Source: Bacteroides sp. 214
GTDB lineage: Bacteria; Bacteroidota; Bacteroidia; Bacteroidales; Bacteroidaceae
Direction: 5' to 3'
Length of the DNA stretch: 64,000 bases
NCBI RefSeq assembly: GCF_010501015.1
Contig: NZ_QVML01000002.1
Span: 460,403 to 524,402 of the forward strand
Within the stretch, counting starts at the first letter, position 1. Each line of letters begins with the position of its first letter. The notes below the pieces were generated by a model. The model was not told the origin of the DNA. It did no database searches and worked only from the letters and a program-made list of their open reading frames with translations. Shown in pieces: positions 1 to 7,804 of the stretch. Made by a program: the position numbers and the translations under genes.

Positions 1-2
1 AC

Positions 3-452
3 CGCTATTTTGAATCTCTCGATGGTTTAATCTATGCTTACATGAAGAAGCATGATTTTTGGCTTAATACACCATTGGAGCGACCGGATGTTTCGGATAT
101 TAAAGTCTATTTGAAAATGTTTTATCGCAGGGAAATAGCTGAATACAGGGATAATATTGCGCTTAAAAGATTAAAAAGGTGGGAACTTTCTTCCGATAAA
201 GATTTCGTAGTAGAAATCCGCGCCCAAAGAGAAAAAAACGGAGTGCAATTTATGGAAGTGATGTCCGGATTCGCAAAGGTAGATAAGGAGCAATTACAAG
301 CTATATCTGCTCTTATGGATGCAGGAATTGTCTATTTAGCCATGTTCGCAGAAAACTGTAAGATGTATAACGGCATTGATATTCAAAGTGATAAAGGTTG
401 GGATCAGATAGCTAAAGGAATTGATGTATTGATAGATATAATGATAAAATAA
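3..452 (+). CDS. TetR-like transcriptional regulator, 5' part missing
   Basis: The reading frame is open to the left edge, so the first ATG (42) is probably internal. The first visible residues, YFESLDGLIYAYMKKHDFW, resemble the end of the TetR/AcrR helix-turn-helix followed by the linker helix. The remaining ~135 residues are helical with no motif I recognise, as expected for a TetR ligand or dimerisation domain. The stop is 6 bases before the flavinyl-lipoprotein gene on the same strand, so it may control that cluster. The family call is by eye; the DNA-binding half lies outside the window. Confidence 0.5.
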   Translation, partial: RYFESLDGLIYAYMKKHDFWLNTPLERPDVSDIKVYLKMFYRREIAEYRDNIALKRLKRWELSSDKDFVVEIRAQREKNGVQFMEVMSGFAKVDKEQLQAISALMDAGIVYLAMFAENCKMYNGIDIQSDKGWDQIAKGIDVLIDIMIK

Positions 453-458
453 CCAACA

Positions 459-1187
459 ATGAAAAAAGCAATTTTAAGTATGGCTTTAGCAATAACGACA
501 TTGGGTTGCAGCGGACAGAATACTATTCATTCGGAATTTGGCAACGGTAATATTAAAGTCGCCATAGAACAAGGGAACGAGTGGTTACATGACTTTCCTA
601 TCTTCTGGTTTATCAAAAAGAAGAATGCCCCACAGATAGCTATATGGACAGAGGATTTGGAAGGAAATTTCCTTTCCACAATCTATGTTAGCGAGAAGTT
701 GGCAAAGCAGTCATGGACTGCTGCCGGAGGAAACAGGCGTAAAGAGTCGCTCCCCTGTTGGAGTTATTCACAAGGTAAGCAGTATGCTGACGGGCTTTAT
801 CTTCCGACTAAAAACGAACCGCTACCGGATGCTGTAACCGGGGCGACACCCAAAGGCAGTTTTGCTACTAATCTTCAAATGAGCGGAGATATTAAGCAGT
901 TCGTTGTTAAGTGCGAATTTAATCACTCAACGGATTTCAATGAGTATTACCCTAAAGGCGCAAAAGAGGGAGATACGAACTATTCCGGTGGAAAAATGGG
1001 AAGCGGACAACCTGCAATCGTTTATCAGGTCGTAGTTGATTTGACTAATGAGCAACGGGAATTTAAGGGAGAGCTTATTGGGCATAGCAGTCCAGACGGT
1101 TCCGATGGCAACATTTATCCCAATACTTCTAAACTGACTACAGCTCTGGAAATTGTAAAAGGAATTACTGTATATGTTAATCAATAA
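459..1187 (+). CDS. Lipoprotein with flavinylation-type motif (DUF2271-like)
   Basis: 242 residues. The N-terminus has a short hydrophobic stretch ending in LGC, a lipobox, so the protein should be anchored outside the cytoplasm. DAVTGAT (about residues 125-131) fits the [DN]xx[ST]GA[TS] pattern at which ApbE attaches FMN to threonine. The part IAIWTEDLEGNFLSTIYV resembles DUF2271 proteins. An apbE gene overlaps its 3' end by 14 bases, and a paralogue follows. Inference: an extracytosolic electron carrier loaded by the neighbouring ApbE. Flavinylation itself is not visible in sequence. Confidence 0.72.
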   Translation: MKKAILSMALAITTLGCSGQNTIHSEFGNGNIKVAIEQGNEWLHDFPIFWFIKKKNAPQIAIWTEDLEGNFLSTIYVSEKLAKQSWTAAGGNRRKESLPCWSYSQGKQYADGLYLPTKNEPLPDAVTGATPKGSFATNLQMSGDIKQFVVKCEFNHSTDFNEYYPKGAKEGDTNYSGGKMGSGQPAIVYQVVVDLTNEQREFKGELIGHSSPDGSDGNIYPNTSKLTTALEIVKGITVYVNQ

Positions 1188-2175
1188 GCAATTTACATTA
1201 GCTATGTTCCCATTTATATTATATGGTTCTACCGGATGCAATGATAAGAGCAAATATCATGTATTGTCGGGAGAAAGGCATACATATTACAGGATAACTT
1301 ACAACTATCCTTACGATTTGAGCGAAGATATCCTGTTTATTTATGATGTCTTTTACGAATCCATTAATCCGTTCGACCAGCAATCAACTTTATCGAAAGT
1401 AAATAATAACGAGGAAGTAACTTTGGATGCCATTTTCACAGAAGCCTTTAACCGCTCGATGGAACTTGCGGAAAAGACAAAAGGTGTATTTGACCCTACC
1501 TGTTCTCCGTTAATCAATCTTTGGGGATTTGGATTTAAGAATATGGAAGAACCGTCCGATAGTTTAATAAATGAAATAATGGAGTATGTCGGCTACAACA
1601 AAGTTGCTCTCCAAAATGATTTCATTGAAAAGGGAGATTCCCGCATTCAACTAAACTTTTCCGCTATCGGGGACGGACTTTCATGTGATATTATTGCCCG
1701 TTACCTCGACAGCAAATGCGTAAATGACTACATGGTTGATATTGGTGGTGAGATTGTAACAAAGGGTAAAAATGGTACAGGCTCGGATTGGTCTATCGGG
1801 ATAATTAAACCGCCCAAGTATTTAGGAATTGATAAATCGTCCGAATTTGAAATAATCCTTCACTTGACGGGAAAAACAGCGGTTGCGACTTCGGGGAACT
1901 ATAATAACTACCGCTCCCAAAACGATAAGCGATATGGACACACGATTAATCCGCAGACAGGCTATCCGGCGAATAACTGTATTTTAAGTGCTACGGTTAT
2001 TGCTTCCGATTGTACCACCGCCGATGCATATGCTACCGCAATTATGGCAGTAGAAACAGACAAACTGGACGAATTGCTACGAACAAACGGAGCAATGGAG
2101 TATTATATCATTTATCTGGACGAACAGGATAACTACCGTATAAAACAGTCGGAAAGCATGGATAGGTACGTGTGA
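1174..2175 (+). CDS. apbE: FAD:protein FMN transferase (ApbE)
   Basis: 333 residues. ApbE moves FMN from FAD onto Thr/Ser of extracytosolic proteins, using Mg. Family blocks seen in order: FSAIGDGLSCDIIARYL, DIGGEIVTKGKN, ATSGNYNNYRS, HTINPQTGYPA and TTADAYATAIMAV (the metal-binding T/D region). The N-terminus is hydrophobic and ends in STGC, so it is probably a lipoprotein. The start overlaps the upstream gene by 14 bases; an ATG at 1204 is an alternative. It lies between two lipoproteins that carry target-like motifs, which are its likely substrates. Confidence 0.92.
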   Translation: MLINKQFTLAMFPFILYGSTGCNDKSKYHVLSGERHTYYRITYNYPYDLSEDILFIYDVFYESINPFDQQSTLSKVNNNEEVTLDAIFTEAFNRSMELAEKTKGVFDPTCSPLINLWGFGFKNMEEPSDSLINEIMEYVGYNKVALQNDFIEKGDSRIQLNFSAIGDGLSCDIIARYLDSKCVNDYMVDIGGEIVTKGKNGTGSDWSIGIIKPPKYLGIDKSSEFEIILHLTGKTAVATSGNYNNYRSQNDKRYGHTINPQTGYPANNCILSATVIASDCTTADAYATAIMAVETDKLDELLRTNGAMEYYIIYLDEQDNYRIKQSESMDRYV

Positions 2176-2235
2176 TATTTTTTTATCCAAAATGTACCCA
2201 CTCGGACACATTATTAACAAATAAATAAAGTAAAA

Positions 2236-2961
2236 ATGAAAGCAAGAAATTTAGTAGTAGCAGGAATTACAGCATTGGGAGTGCTGACTTCGTGCGACAA
2301 GGATTTAGTTACCTACAAGGAGGACGATATTAAAGTCTTGGTAACAAAAGGCGATGAATGGTTACATGACTTCCCTGCATTTTTGGGCATTGACAAGAAA
2401 AATCCACCCCAAATTGCTATATGGGTGGAGGATTTGGCAGGTAATTACCTCACAACCATTTACGCAAGCCACAAGATAGCAACCGAATCGTGGCAATCCA
2501 ATGGGGGTAACAGACGAAAAGAATCCTTGCCGGCATGGTGTTACGCTCGCGGAGTTCAGTATCCGGACGGATTGTATCTGCCAACAAAGGCTCAACCTTT
2601 GGTTGACGGTATATCCGGTGCAACACCACACGGAAGTTTTGACGTAAAAATGCGTCCGGTCGGTGATTTGAAACAATTCGTTGTGAAAATAGAACTGAAC
2701 CATTCGACGGACTGGAACGATAATTACCAAAAAAATGCAAAAGAAGGGGATGCAAATTATTCAGGCGGTAAAGAAGGTAGCGGACAACCCGCCGTAGTTT
2801 ATTCGGCAGAAATAGACCTTGATTCCAACAAGAAGCAATATTCGGCAACAATCATTGGGCATAGCAGTCCTGACGGAAGCAACGGGAATATTTATTCTGA
2901 CACATCTTCTTTGACATCCGCATTAAACATTGCAAAAGAAATAACCATTAATATTCAATGA
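2236..2961 (+). CDS. Second lipoprotein with flavinylation-type motif (DUF2271-like)
   Basis: 241 residues, a clear paralogue of the 459-1187 protein: both share WLHDFP, GGNRRKESLP, LYLPTK, NHSTD, NYSGGK and IGHSSPDGS. It begins with a lipoprotein signal (GVLTSC). DGISGATPHGSF contains the predicted FMN-accepting threonine. The gene is 60 bases after apbE and one base before an outer-membrane-type gene. The pair may relay electrons or act with different partners; no partner dehydrogenase is visible here. Confidence 0.72.
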   Translation: MKARNLVVAGITALGVLTSCDKDLVTYKEDDIKVLVTKGDEWLHDFPAFLGIDKKNPPQIAIWVEDLAGNYLTTIYASHKIATESWQSNGGNRRKESLPAWCYARGVQYPDGLYLPTKAQPLVDGISGATPHGSFDVKMRPVGDLKQFVVKIELNHSTDWNDNYQKNAKEGDANYSGGKEGSGQPAVVYSAEIDLDSNKKQYSATIIGHSSPDGSNGNIYSDTSSLTSALNIAKEITINIQ

Positions 2962-2962
2962 T

Positions 2963-3502
2963 ATGAAACGATTTATCTTTATTATACTTCTGTGTATTGC
3001 AGTTAGTAGCGTGAAAGCGCAAACCAATGGCGAAAGTAAAGAAAGTAAAATATCTTTCGCAACGACTATCGGAACGGGATTATCCATGAGTACACCGTCC
3101 TCCACTCCTTTCACATGGCAGGTCTTGGGGTATTATAAGCTGACCGATAGATGGTCTGCCGGAGCAGGAACGGGATTATCGTTTTATGAGAAAACGCTTA
3201 TCCCTGTGTATGGCAATATAAGGTTTCAAATCGGGAGGGAACGAAAGTTTACGCCTTATGTCGAATCTGCTGTCGGGTATTCTTTTGCCCCGTCCGGTAA
3301 TGCCAACGGCGGTTTTTTCATGAACCAATCTGTGGGGATTCAATATCCGCTAAAGAACAAAATGAAGTTGCAACTGGCTGTCGGTTATGAGTTACAGGAA
3401 TTAGAACGGCTGAAAAAACATACTGATAGCTTCTTCCTGAAAGAGTTTGAGGAGAAGCTAAGTCATCATTCTATTTCTTTTAAGATAGGTTTAAGATTCT
3501 AA
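2963..3502 (+). CDS. Small outer-membrane beta-barrel-like protein
   Basis: 179 residues. The signal peptide ends at VKAQ. The mature part alternates hydrophobic and polar residues with Gly/aromatic strand ends (TIGTGLSMS, WSAGAGTGLSFYE, YTPYVESAVGYSF-like) and finishes SISFKIGLRF, a terminal Phe as in outer-membrane barrels. The size suggests an OmpA/OmpX-like 8-strand barrel. It directly follows the flavinyl lipoproteins and is probably co-transcribed. Specific function unknown. Confidence 0.65.
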   Translation: MKRFIFIILLCIAVSSVKAQTNGESKESKISFATTIGTGLSMSTPSSTPFTWQVLGYYKLTDRWSAGAGTGLSFYEKTLIPVYGNIRFQIGRERKFTPYVESAVGYSFAPSGNANGGFFMNQSVGIQYPLKNKMKLQLAVGYELQELERLKKHTDSFFLKEFEEKLSHHSISFKIGLRF

Positions 3503-3536
3503 TGGTTTAGACAACTTTCATTATTCAGATACTCTT

Positions 3537-4382
3537 ATGAAAGATAAAATAGAAAAAATAGTCAGCGAGTTGAGTGCTTCAATTCAAGTAGGAGAATTGG
3601 AATTGTATGATATAGTTCAAAACACTCCGTCCATGATATTGACGATGGAAAATACTTTTGAAGAACTGAAAGCGACGGTTTCGGAGTACGAGTTTCCAAC
3701 CCGACAGGAGGAAATAACATTCTTCAAAGAAACCAAGCCCAAAGCGTTCAGTAAGTTGATATATCTTCGTAAGATATATTACCTTGAGGTCAATCGCCCT
3801 GTTTCAAACTATACTACCATAAGAACATATCTGGAAAAAGAGCATAACCAAATAAACGATTTCTGTAATAAGAATACTGAATTTATTCAGTACTACCGTT
3901 CAGGACAGAGCTGTTTTGATGAAGTTTATTTTTTGAGAGGTCGCCACGAAATAGATTTGAATCTGGAAAGTTTCTATTTCGAACGAGACCCCAAATTTTC
4001 TACCAACTTCGATTTTAAGGTTGCTAAATTACTTGCCAATGATATGTTGGCGGCTTATCTGAATTGCGAGTTGTCGAAATTGAAGTATCAGGAAGAAAAC
4101 GGCTATCAAATAGATGATGAACTGCCACCTGCTAAATGGACGGACAAAAAAACGGCACTCGGAGAAATTATTTATGGTATACATGAAGAAAAGAGCATCA
4201 ATGCGGGAATGATAGAAATAAAAGCATTGGCAACCATTTTCGGAAGAATTTTCAAGGTCGATTTGAGCGATATTTACCATATATTTTTAGAAATCCGAAG
4301 CCGAAAAAGCAATCGGACGGAATATCTCAATCGCTTGATTAAGGCGTTAACCCGAAGAATGGATGATGCAGACAGTAGATAA
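3537..4382 (+). CDS. rteC: RteC-family regulator, left module
   Basis: 281 residues. RteC of CTnDOT-type conjugative transposons activates the excision operon. Family features: the YYRSGQSCFDEVYFLRGR block, then FERDPKFSTNFDFKVAKLLAND. A second, diverged RteC lies at 18784-19611 on the other strand and shares both blocks (YYRSCSSHLDTAYFLRGK, DPNFSTNCDFKVAKILAND). It is the leftmost shared gene of the mirror-image pair of modules. No integrase or mobilisation gene is seen beside it. Confidence 0.85.
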   Translation: MKDKIEKIVSELSASIQVGELELYDIVQNTPSMILTMENTFEELKATVSEYEFPTRQEEITFFKETKPKAFSKLIYLRKIYYLEVNRPVSNYTTIRTYLEKEHNQINDFCNKNTEFIQYYRSGQSCFDEVYFLRGRHEIDLNLESFYFERDPKFSTNFDFKVAKLLANDMLAAYLNCELSKLKYQEENGYQIDDELPPAKWTDKKTALGEIIYGIHEEKSINAGMIEIKALATIFGRIFKVDLSDIYHIFLEIRSRKSNRTEYLNRLIKALTRRMDDADSR

Positions 4383-4397
4383 ACCGATTAAATATAC

Positions 4398-4405
4398 TAT
4401 CTTTG
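4398..4405 (+). promoter_or_regulatory. Bacteroidetes -7 box (TATCTTTG)
   Basis: Matches TAnnTTTG. It lies 16 bases after the rteC stop and about 250 bases before the DHFR-family start, so transcription from it would produce the long structured leader. Expected start near 4410. The second copy of the leader also has a perfect -7 box at its 5' end (24087-24080, reverse). Confidence 0.65.
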
Positions 4406-4409
4406 TATG

Positions 4410-4628
4410 CGTAAAATAAAGAAAATAAGAAGTATATCAGATACTTCATAGATATATAACATAACGTTCGCTGAACGTCTCGATGTAGGAAACTGGTAAT
4501 TTTTGAAATAAGCGAGGCAACAGATGAAGTGTTCATGCTATACGAAAGTATGGCGTGGACTCTATCTGTTTCGCTTATTGGGCATACCAGTGCCTCTACG
4601 TCGAAATGGTGTGAGCTCCACGCTTTTT
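4410..4628 (+). ncRNA. Structured leader RNA, family 1, copy 1 (before DHFR-family gene)
   Basis: Helices visible: (a) 4429-4435/4441-4447; (b) 4464-4469/4473-4478, ACGTTC-gct-GAACGT; (c) a long closing helix 4481-4489/4593-4603 continued by ACTGGTA 4492-4498/TACCAGT 4585-4591; (d) 4507-4514/4572-4579; (e) 4519-4525/4564-4570; (f) 4534-4543/4548-4557, a 10-pair stem with a GAAA loop and two G-T pairs. It ends in CCACGC plus seven T. Copy 2 (23867-24075, reverse) keeps loops and joints but changes helices (a), (c-outer) and (d) in a compensating way. A 26-codon-or-longer frame starting at GTG 4530 also crosses it. Confidence 0.78.
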
Positions 4629-4654
4629 TTATATTTTGTATAACATTGAAAATC

Positions 4655-5182
4655 ATGAAGAAAATAAAATTGTACATAGCGGCTTCCATTGACGGATACA
4701 TTGCAGAATCGGACGGTGGTATCGAATGGCTTTCGGAATTTCATATTGCCGAAGAAATGAATTATGGTCATAAAGAATTTATGGCTTCGATTGACACTAT
4801 TATCATGGGTGGTCGTTCTTGGCGTGAATTATCAAACATGGATGCAATGGGTACATATGCTGATAAAATAGTCTATGTGGTTTCTCGCCATGATTGGGGA
4901 GAAAATAACAATATAAAATTCATTACGGGAAATGTAACTGAACGTATTGTTGCTCTGCGTAACGAACCGGGAAAAGATATTTGGCTGTTTGGTGGCGGAG
5001 AATTGCTCTCAATGCTACTTGCTGCGGATCTGGTTGATGAGATGATAATAACCGCCATTCCTATTGTTCTCGGAAACGGCATTCGCTTATTTCCGGGACA
5101 GTCCAAAGAATTAAAATGGGAGTTGCAAAGTAGTGAGAGTTATAAAAATGGAGTTGTACAAATGGTATATAAAAAGCCATAA
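4655..5182 (+). CDS. Dihydrofolate reductase family protein (RibD C-terminal type)
   Basis: 175 residues from ATG 4655. The frame is open back to 4530 through the leader RNA, but the conserved family start IKLYIAASIDGYIAES and the paralogue at 23822 both place the start here. Typical blocks: AASIDG, GGIEWL, TIIMGGRSWREL, VVSRHD, LFGGGEL and TAIPIVLGNGIRLFPG (NADPH-binding reductase fold). The substrate cannot be told: members reduce dihydrofolate or pyrimidine-type compounds, or are uncharacterised. It sits behind a structured leader, so it is probably inducible. The reverse-strand copy at 23296-23822 is frameshifted. Confidence 0.85.
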   Translation: MKKIKLYIAASIDGYIAESDGGIEWLSEFHIAEEMNYGHKEFMASIDTIIMGGRSWRELSNMDAMGTYADKIVYVVSRHDWGENNNIKFITGNVTERIVALRNEPGKDIWLFGGGELLSMLLAADLVDEMIITAIPIVLGNGIRLFPGQSKELKWELQSSESYKNGVVQMVYKKP

Positions 5183-5220
5183 AGTCTATTTCTGCACTTT
5201 TAAAACAACAAAAACGAGGT

Positions 5221-5694
5221 ATGAATCTAAAAATAAGCAAAGTAACAGAGAACTATCCATATGACCTGCTTTTATTGGCGGACGAAACAATAGAAGGGAT
5301 TAACAAATATCTTTTCGATTCGGAGGTATATGTGGCGAAACAGATTGACAGTAGTATTTCTATCGGTGTGTTTTGCTTGCGTCATATAAATACTGATACG
5401 ATAGAAATAATGAATATTGCTGTTGCCGAACAATATCAAAATACAGGAATAGGTAGCCAATTATTGATGGAATCATTTAAGATTGCCAAAGCACAAGGAT
5501 ATAAAGAAATTATTCTCGGGACAGCCGATTGCGGAATAAAGCAAATCCGTTTTTATGAAAAGAACGGATTTATTCAGTACGACATAAAGAAAGATTACTT
5601 TACCAATATTTATGATGCTCCAATCTATGAAAACGGCGTTCAACTAAAGGATATGGTAATGTTAAAAAAGAGTTTGTTCCGTCCACAGATATAA
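5221..5694 (+). CDS. GNAT N-acetyltransferase
   Basis: 157 residues. Acetyl-CoA-binding GNAT fold: the IMNIAVAEQYQNTGIGSQLL block holds the Q/RxxGxG/A pyrophosphate loop (QNTGIG), followed by KAQGYKEIILGT and RFYEKNGF. A relative is encoded at 29252-29698 with the same plan (KDYFTNIY versus [16 protein letters not shown] versus GVQLVDMI). The gene follows the DHFR-family gene by 38 bases. Substrate unknown; small-molecule or drug acetylation is typical of such cargo. Confidence 0.85.
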   Translation: MNLKISKVTENYPYDLLLLADETIEGINKYLFDSEVYVAKQIDSSISIGVFCLRHINTDTIEIMNIAVAEQYQNTGIGSQLLMESFKIAKAQGYKEIILGTADCGIKQIRFYEKNGFIQYDIKKDYFTNIYDAPIYENGVQLKDMVMLKKSLFRPQI

Positions 5695-5744
5695 GAAGTT
5701 ATCACTGAAAAATAAATCATGCACTATTTAAAACTATAAAAATC

Positions 5745-5885
5745 ATGGAGTATCAAACTCTATCCCCCAACATTGGCGTGAAGAACGTTGACGAAACCGT
5801 TCAGTTCTATACCGAAACATTAGATTATATCTTAGAAGCAGGGCGTGTAGCACCAACGGCATGTACAATTACGTTTTTTGAATAA
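5745..5885 (+). pseudogene. Remnant of a VOC (glyoxalase/bleomycin-resistance) gene
   Basis: A 46-codon frame whose first 26 residues (MEYQTLSPNIGVKNVDETVQ, then FYTETL) almost match the intact two-domain VOC protein at 31979-32734. After that the match breaks up and the frame stops at 5883-5885. So it is the 5' stub of a deleted gene, 9 bases before the NUDIX gene. It shows that the two cargo blocks (4-7 kb and 29-33 kb) drew on the same gene pool. Confidence 0.8.
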
Positions 5886-5894
5886 TTAGAAACT

Positions 5895-6335
5895 ATGCAA
5901 CAAAATAATTATATATTACCTGCTATTGCAGTAATTATATTCAATGACAAAGGAGAGATTCTCTTGCAAAAGAGAAGAGACACAGGAAAATGGTGTATTA
6001 TCAGCGGACACGTAGAATACGGAGAAACGATTGAAAATACCGTAATAAGAGAAATTAAAGAAGAAACTGCTTGTGATGCTATTATCAAGCGTCTTATTGG
6101 GATTTATTCAAGTCCAAAATCTCAAGCCTATTACTATCCTGAAAGAAATGTACAGTATATCACGTCTTATTTTGAAGCCAAGTTGACAGAAAAGATTCAG
6201 TCAAACTTTTCAAATGAAGAAACGGAAGAACTTAGATTCTTTCAGTATGATAGGTTGCCTGATAACATGGGACAGTTAAACGAAAACTGGCTTCATGATG
6301 CCCTTAGTAAAAGCATTGTTCCCTTTATAAGGTAA
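5895..6335 (+). CDS. NUDIX hydrolase
   Basis: 146 residues. The NUDIX box is complete: GHVEYGETIENTVIREIKEE then TACDA fits Gx5Ex7REUxEExGU except for the final Gly-hydrophobic pair (TACD). It therefore cleaves a nucleoside-diphosphate-linked compound, with metal held by the REIKEE glutamates. Substrate not predictable. It lies among resistance-like cargo and is preceded by a broken VOC gene. Confidence 0.9.
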   Translation: MQQNNYILPAIAVIIFNDKGEILLQKRRDTGKWCIISGHVEYGETIENTVIREIKEETACDAIIKRLIGIYSSPKSQAYYYPERNVQYITSYFEAKLTEKIQSNFSNEETEELRFFQYDRLPDNMGQLNENWLHDALSKSIVPFIR

Positions 6336-6428
6336 ACGAAGCTATGCAAAAGAAATTTTCTAATATGTAAATAGGCAATATCAGAGAAATCAGGAACAGA
6401 GATAAAGGCTTCTGTCGAATAAAACCAA

Positions 6429-6436
6429 TATCTTTG
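6429..6436 (+). promoter_or_regulatory. -7 box (TATCTTTG) before the cysteine hydrolase gene
   Basis: TATCTTTG followed by TGCC, 64 bases before ATG 6500. The 164-base gap between the NUDIX and hydrolase genes has no other clear feature, so this marks a separate transcription unit. Confidence 0.55.
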
Positions 6437-6499
6437 TGCCTGAAAAGAAATGGATGAACTAAGAATAAACCGCCCAATAAGGACGCAAAGCATAAGAAA

Positions 6500-6988
6500 A
6501 TGAGTAAAGCATTGGTAGTAATAGATATTCAAAATGATATAACAAAGAATTACAAAGAAGTAATCGGCAATATAAATACAGCCATCGACTGGGCGACCAG
6601 TAATGGTATTCACGTTGTTTATATAAGGCACGAAAATTTATCAGACGGTACAAGAACTTTCAAACCAAATACACGTGGGGCTGAATTAGTTCCGGATATG
6701 AAAATAGTATCGGAGAATATTTTCACGAAATACAAAGGAAATGCATTGACCTGTGAAGAGTTCGCAGGCTTTATTAGTAAAAACGGAATAGATGAGTTCT
6801 ACATAACAGGAGCAGATGCTATTGCTTGTGTTAAATCAACCTGCTATAACATGAGTAAGGCTGGTTATACGGTTAATGTCTTGTCTGATTGTATTACGAG
6901 TTACGACAAAAGGAAAATTGATGAGATGCTTCATTATTACGAGAGTAAAGGCTGCAAAATAATTAGCTTGAAAGACCTGTTGTTATGA
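6500..6988 (+). CDS. Isochorismatase-like cysteine hydrolase
   Basis: 162 residues. The triad positions are visible: Asp in ALVVIDIQND (D9), Lys in TKYKGNAL, and Cys in ITGADAIACVKSTCYNMSKAG, which matches the usual GxxxxxCVxxT pattern. Family members hydrolyse isochorismate, nicotinamide or other small amides. The substrate is not identifiable. It has its own -7 box at 6429-6436. Confidence 0.87.
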   Translation: MSKALVVIDIQNDITKNYKEVIGNINTAIDWATSNGIHVVYIRHENLSDGTRTFKPNTRGAELVPDMKIVSENIFTKYKGNALTCEEFAGFISKNGIDEFYITGADAIACVKSTCYNMSKAGYTVNVLSDCITSYDKRKIDEMLHYYESKGCKIISLKDLLL

Positions 6989-7035
6989 CAAAAAAAGCCA
7001 CAGTAACGAGACGCAGAAACTGTATATGAATAAGT

Positions 7036-7446
7036 ATGGAAATAGACTTAAACATTTTGGGATATAAATTCACGCATAAACCTTTGTTGATCGGCGGAAA
7101 AGCAATGGAGTATTATGGCTTGCGTAAATCCGGGTTAGATATTGATTTTGTAGTACATAGTGAAGACCATGAAGCGCTAAAGAATAAATATCCAAATAAC
7201 ATCAAGGATCTGTGTGGTGATATCGGAATATGCGAATATAGTTTTGAAATGTGGAACCAAATATGCACGTTTGATTATGATTATCTGAAAGAAAACGGTG
7301 TAGTTGAGCAGAACTATATTGCGATTTCTTTAGAAAAATTATTATTCTTGAAGGCTTTGGCAATGGAACTTCCTAAGTATCACAAAGATTTGGAATTAGT
7401 TGTTGAACTAATACTGGAAAAAGCATATAAACAAGATAAACGATGA
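7036..7446 (+). CDS. Nucleotidyltransferase-fold protein (AbiEii/MNT-like)
   Basis: 136 residues. LLIGGKAMEYYGLRKSGLDI has the GG...(S)xLDID pattern of the nucleotidyltransferase superfamily, with the acidic pair in DIDFVV. It is short compared with full AbiEii toxins and lacks their C-terminal domain. The stop overlaps the ATG of a 26-codon frame (7443-7523). It could be a minimal NTase of a toxin pair or a resistance-type adenylyltransferase relative. Confidence 0.65.
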   Translation: MEIDLNILGYKFTHKPLLIGGKAMEYYGLRKSGLDIDFVVHSEDHEALKNKYPNNIKDLCGDIGICEYSFEMWNQICTFDYDYLKENGVVEQNYIAISLEKLLFLKALAMELPKYHKDLELVVELILEKAYKQDKR

Positions 7447-7523
7447 AGTTGACTTTTGATGAAATAGAGAATACAACGAGAGTTAAGATTGATCATTATT
7501 TTCTAATAGCAAGCAAGAATTGA
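7443..7523 (+). CDS. Short frame overlapping the NTase gene, probably a truncated partner
   Basis: 26 residues (MKLTFDEIENTTRVKIDHYF, then LIASKN), starting in an ATGA overlap with the NTase stop, as translationally coupled genes do. It is too short to assign. A terminator follows 48 bases later. It may be the head of a second gene whose body has been deleted. Confidence 0.35.
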   Translation: MKLTFDEIENTTRVKIDHYFLIASKN

Positions 7524-7571
7524 TTCTGTATAGATATTCCCAAGTTTTATTGATCACGTCATAAATATATC

Positions 7572-7608
7572 AAACACCCAAGTTCACCCAACTTGGGTGT
7601 TTGTCTTT
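7572..7608 (+). terminator. Terminator, 13-pair perfect stem
   Basis: AAACACCCAAGTT (7572-7584), a five-base loop, AACTTGGGTGTTT (7590-7602), then GTCTTTTT. It ends the left cargo. Its core ACCCAACTTGGGT recurs as a palindrome at 7729-7743 in front of the HTH operon. The right module has a matching AAACACCCG/CGGGTGTTT hairpin (18707-18750) at the mirror position. Confidence 0.8.
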
Positions 7609-7728
7609 TTAGGGGTATTTACACTATTTTTCGCTTGATTGTCTTACTGGCAATGATGGCTAAAAATGACAATAGAAAGAGTAATTATTTATACAATAGC
7701 ATATTACTGTTAAATCAAAGAAAATTCG

Positions 7729-7781
7729 TACCCAACTTGGGTAAACTTGTGAAATCGACATTTCATTACTTCCGACCTTTG
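7729..7781 (+). promoter_or_regulatory. Promoter and palindromic operator of the left HTH pair
   Basis: A 15-base palindrome TACCCAACTTGGGTA (7729-7743) precedes the -7-like box GACCTTTG (7774-7781). The 16 bases after the box (CATCGAATCAATAAGT) are almost repeated before the right-module HTH gene (CACCGAATCAATAAGT after GAACTTTG). The palindrome is placed where a -33 region or a bound regulator would sit. Confidence 0.55.
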
Positions 7782-7804
7782 CATCGAATCAATAAGTAAG
7801 GAAC

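Noticed and set aside
4410..4628. Integron attC site or group II intron fragment for leader family 1
   Set aside because: No inverse/core-site GTTRRRY pair at the ends, no domain V, and both copies sit between a promoter box and a start codon with helices that change in a compensating way.
4530..4654. Longer N-terminus of the DHFR-family protein
   Set aside because: The extra 41 codons lie in the leader RNA; copy 2 has a stop in this frame and family members start at IKLYIAAS.
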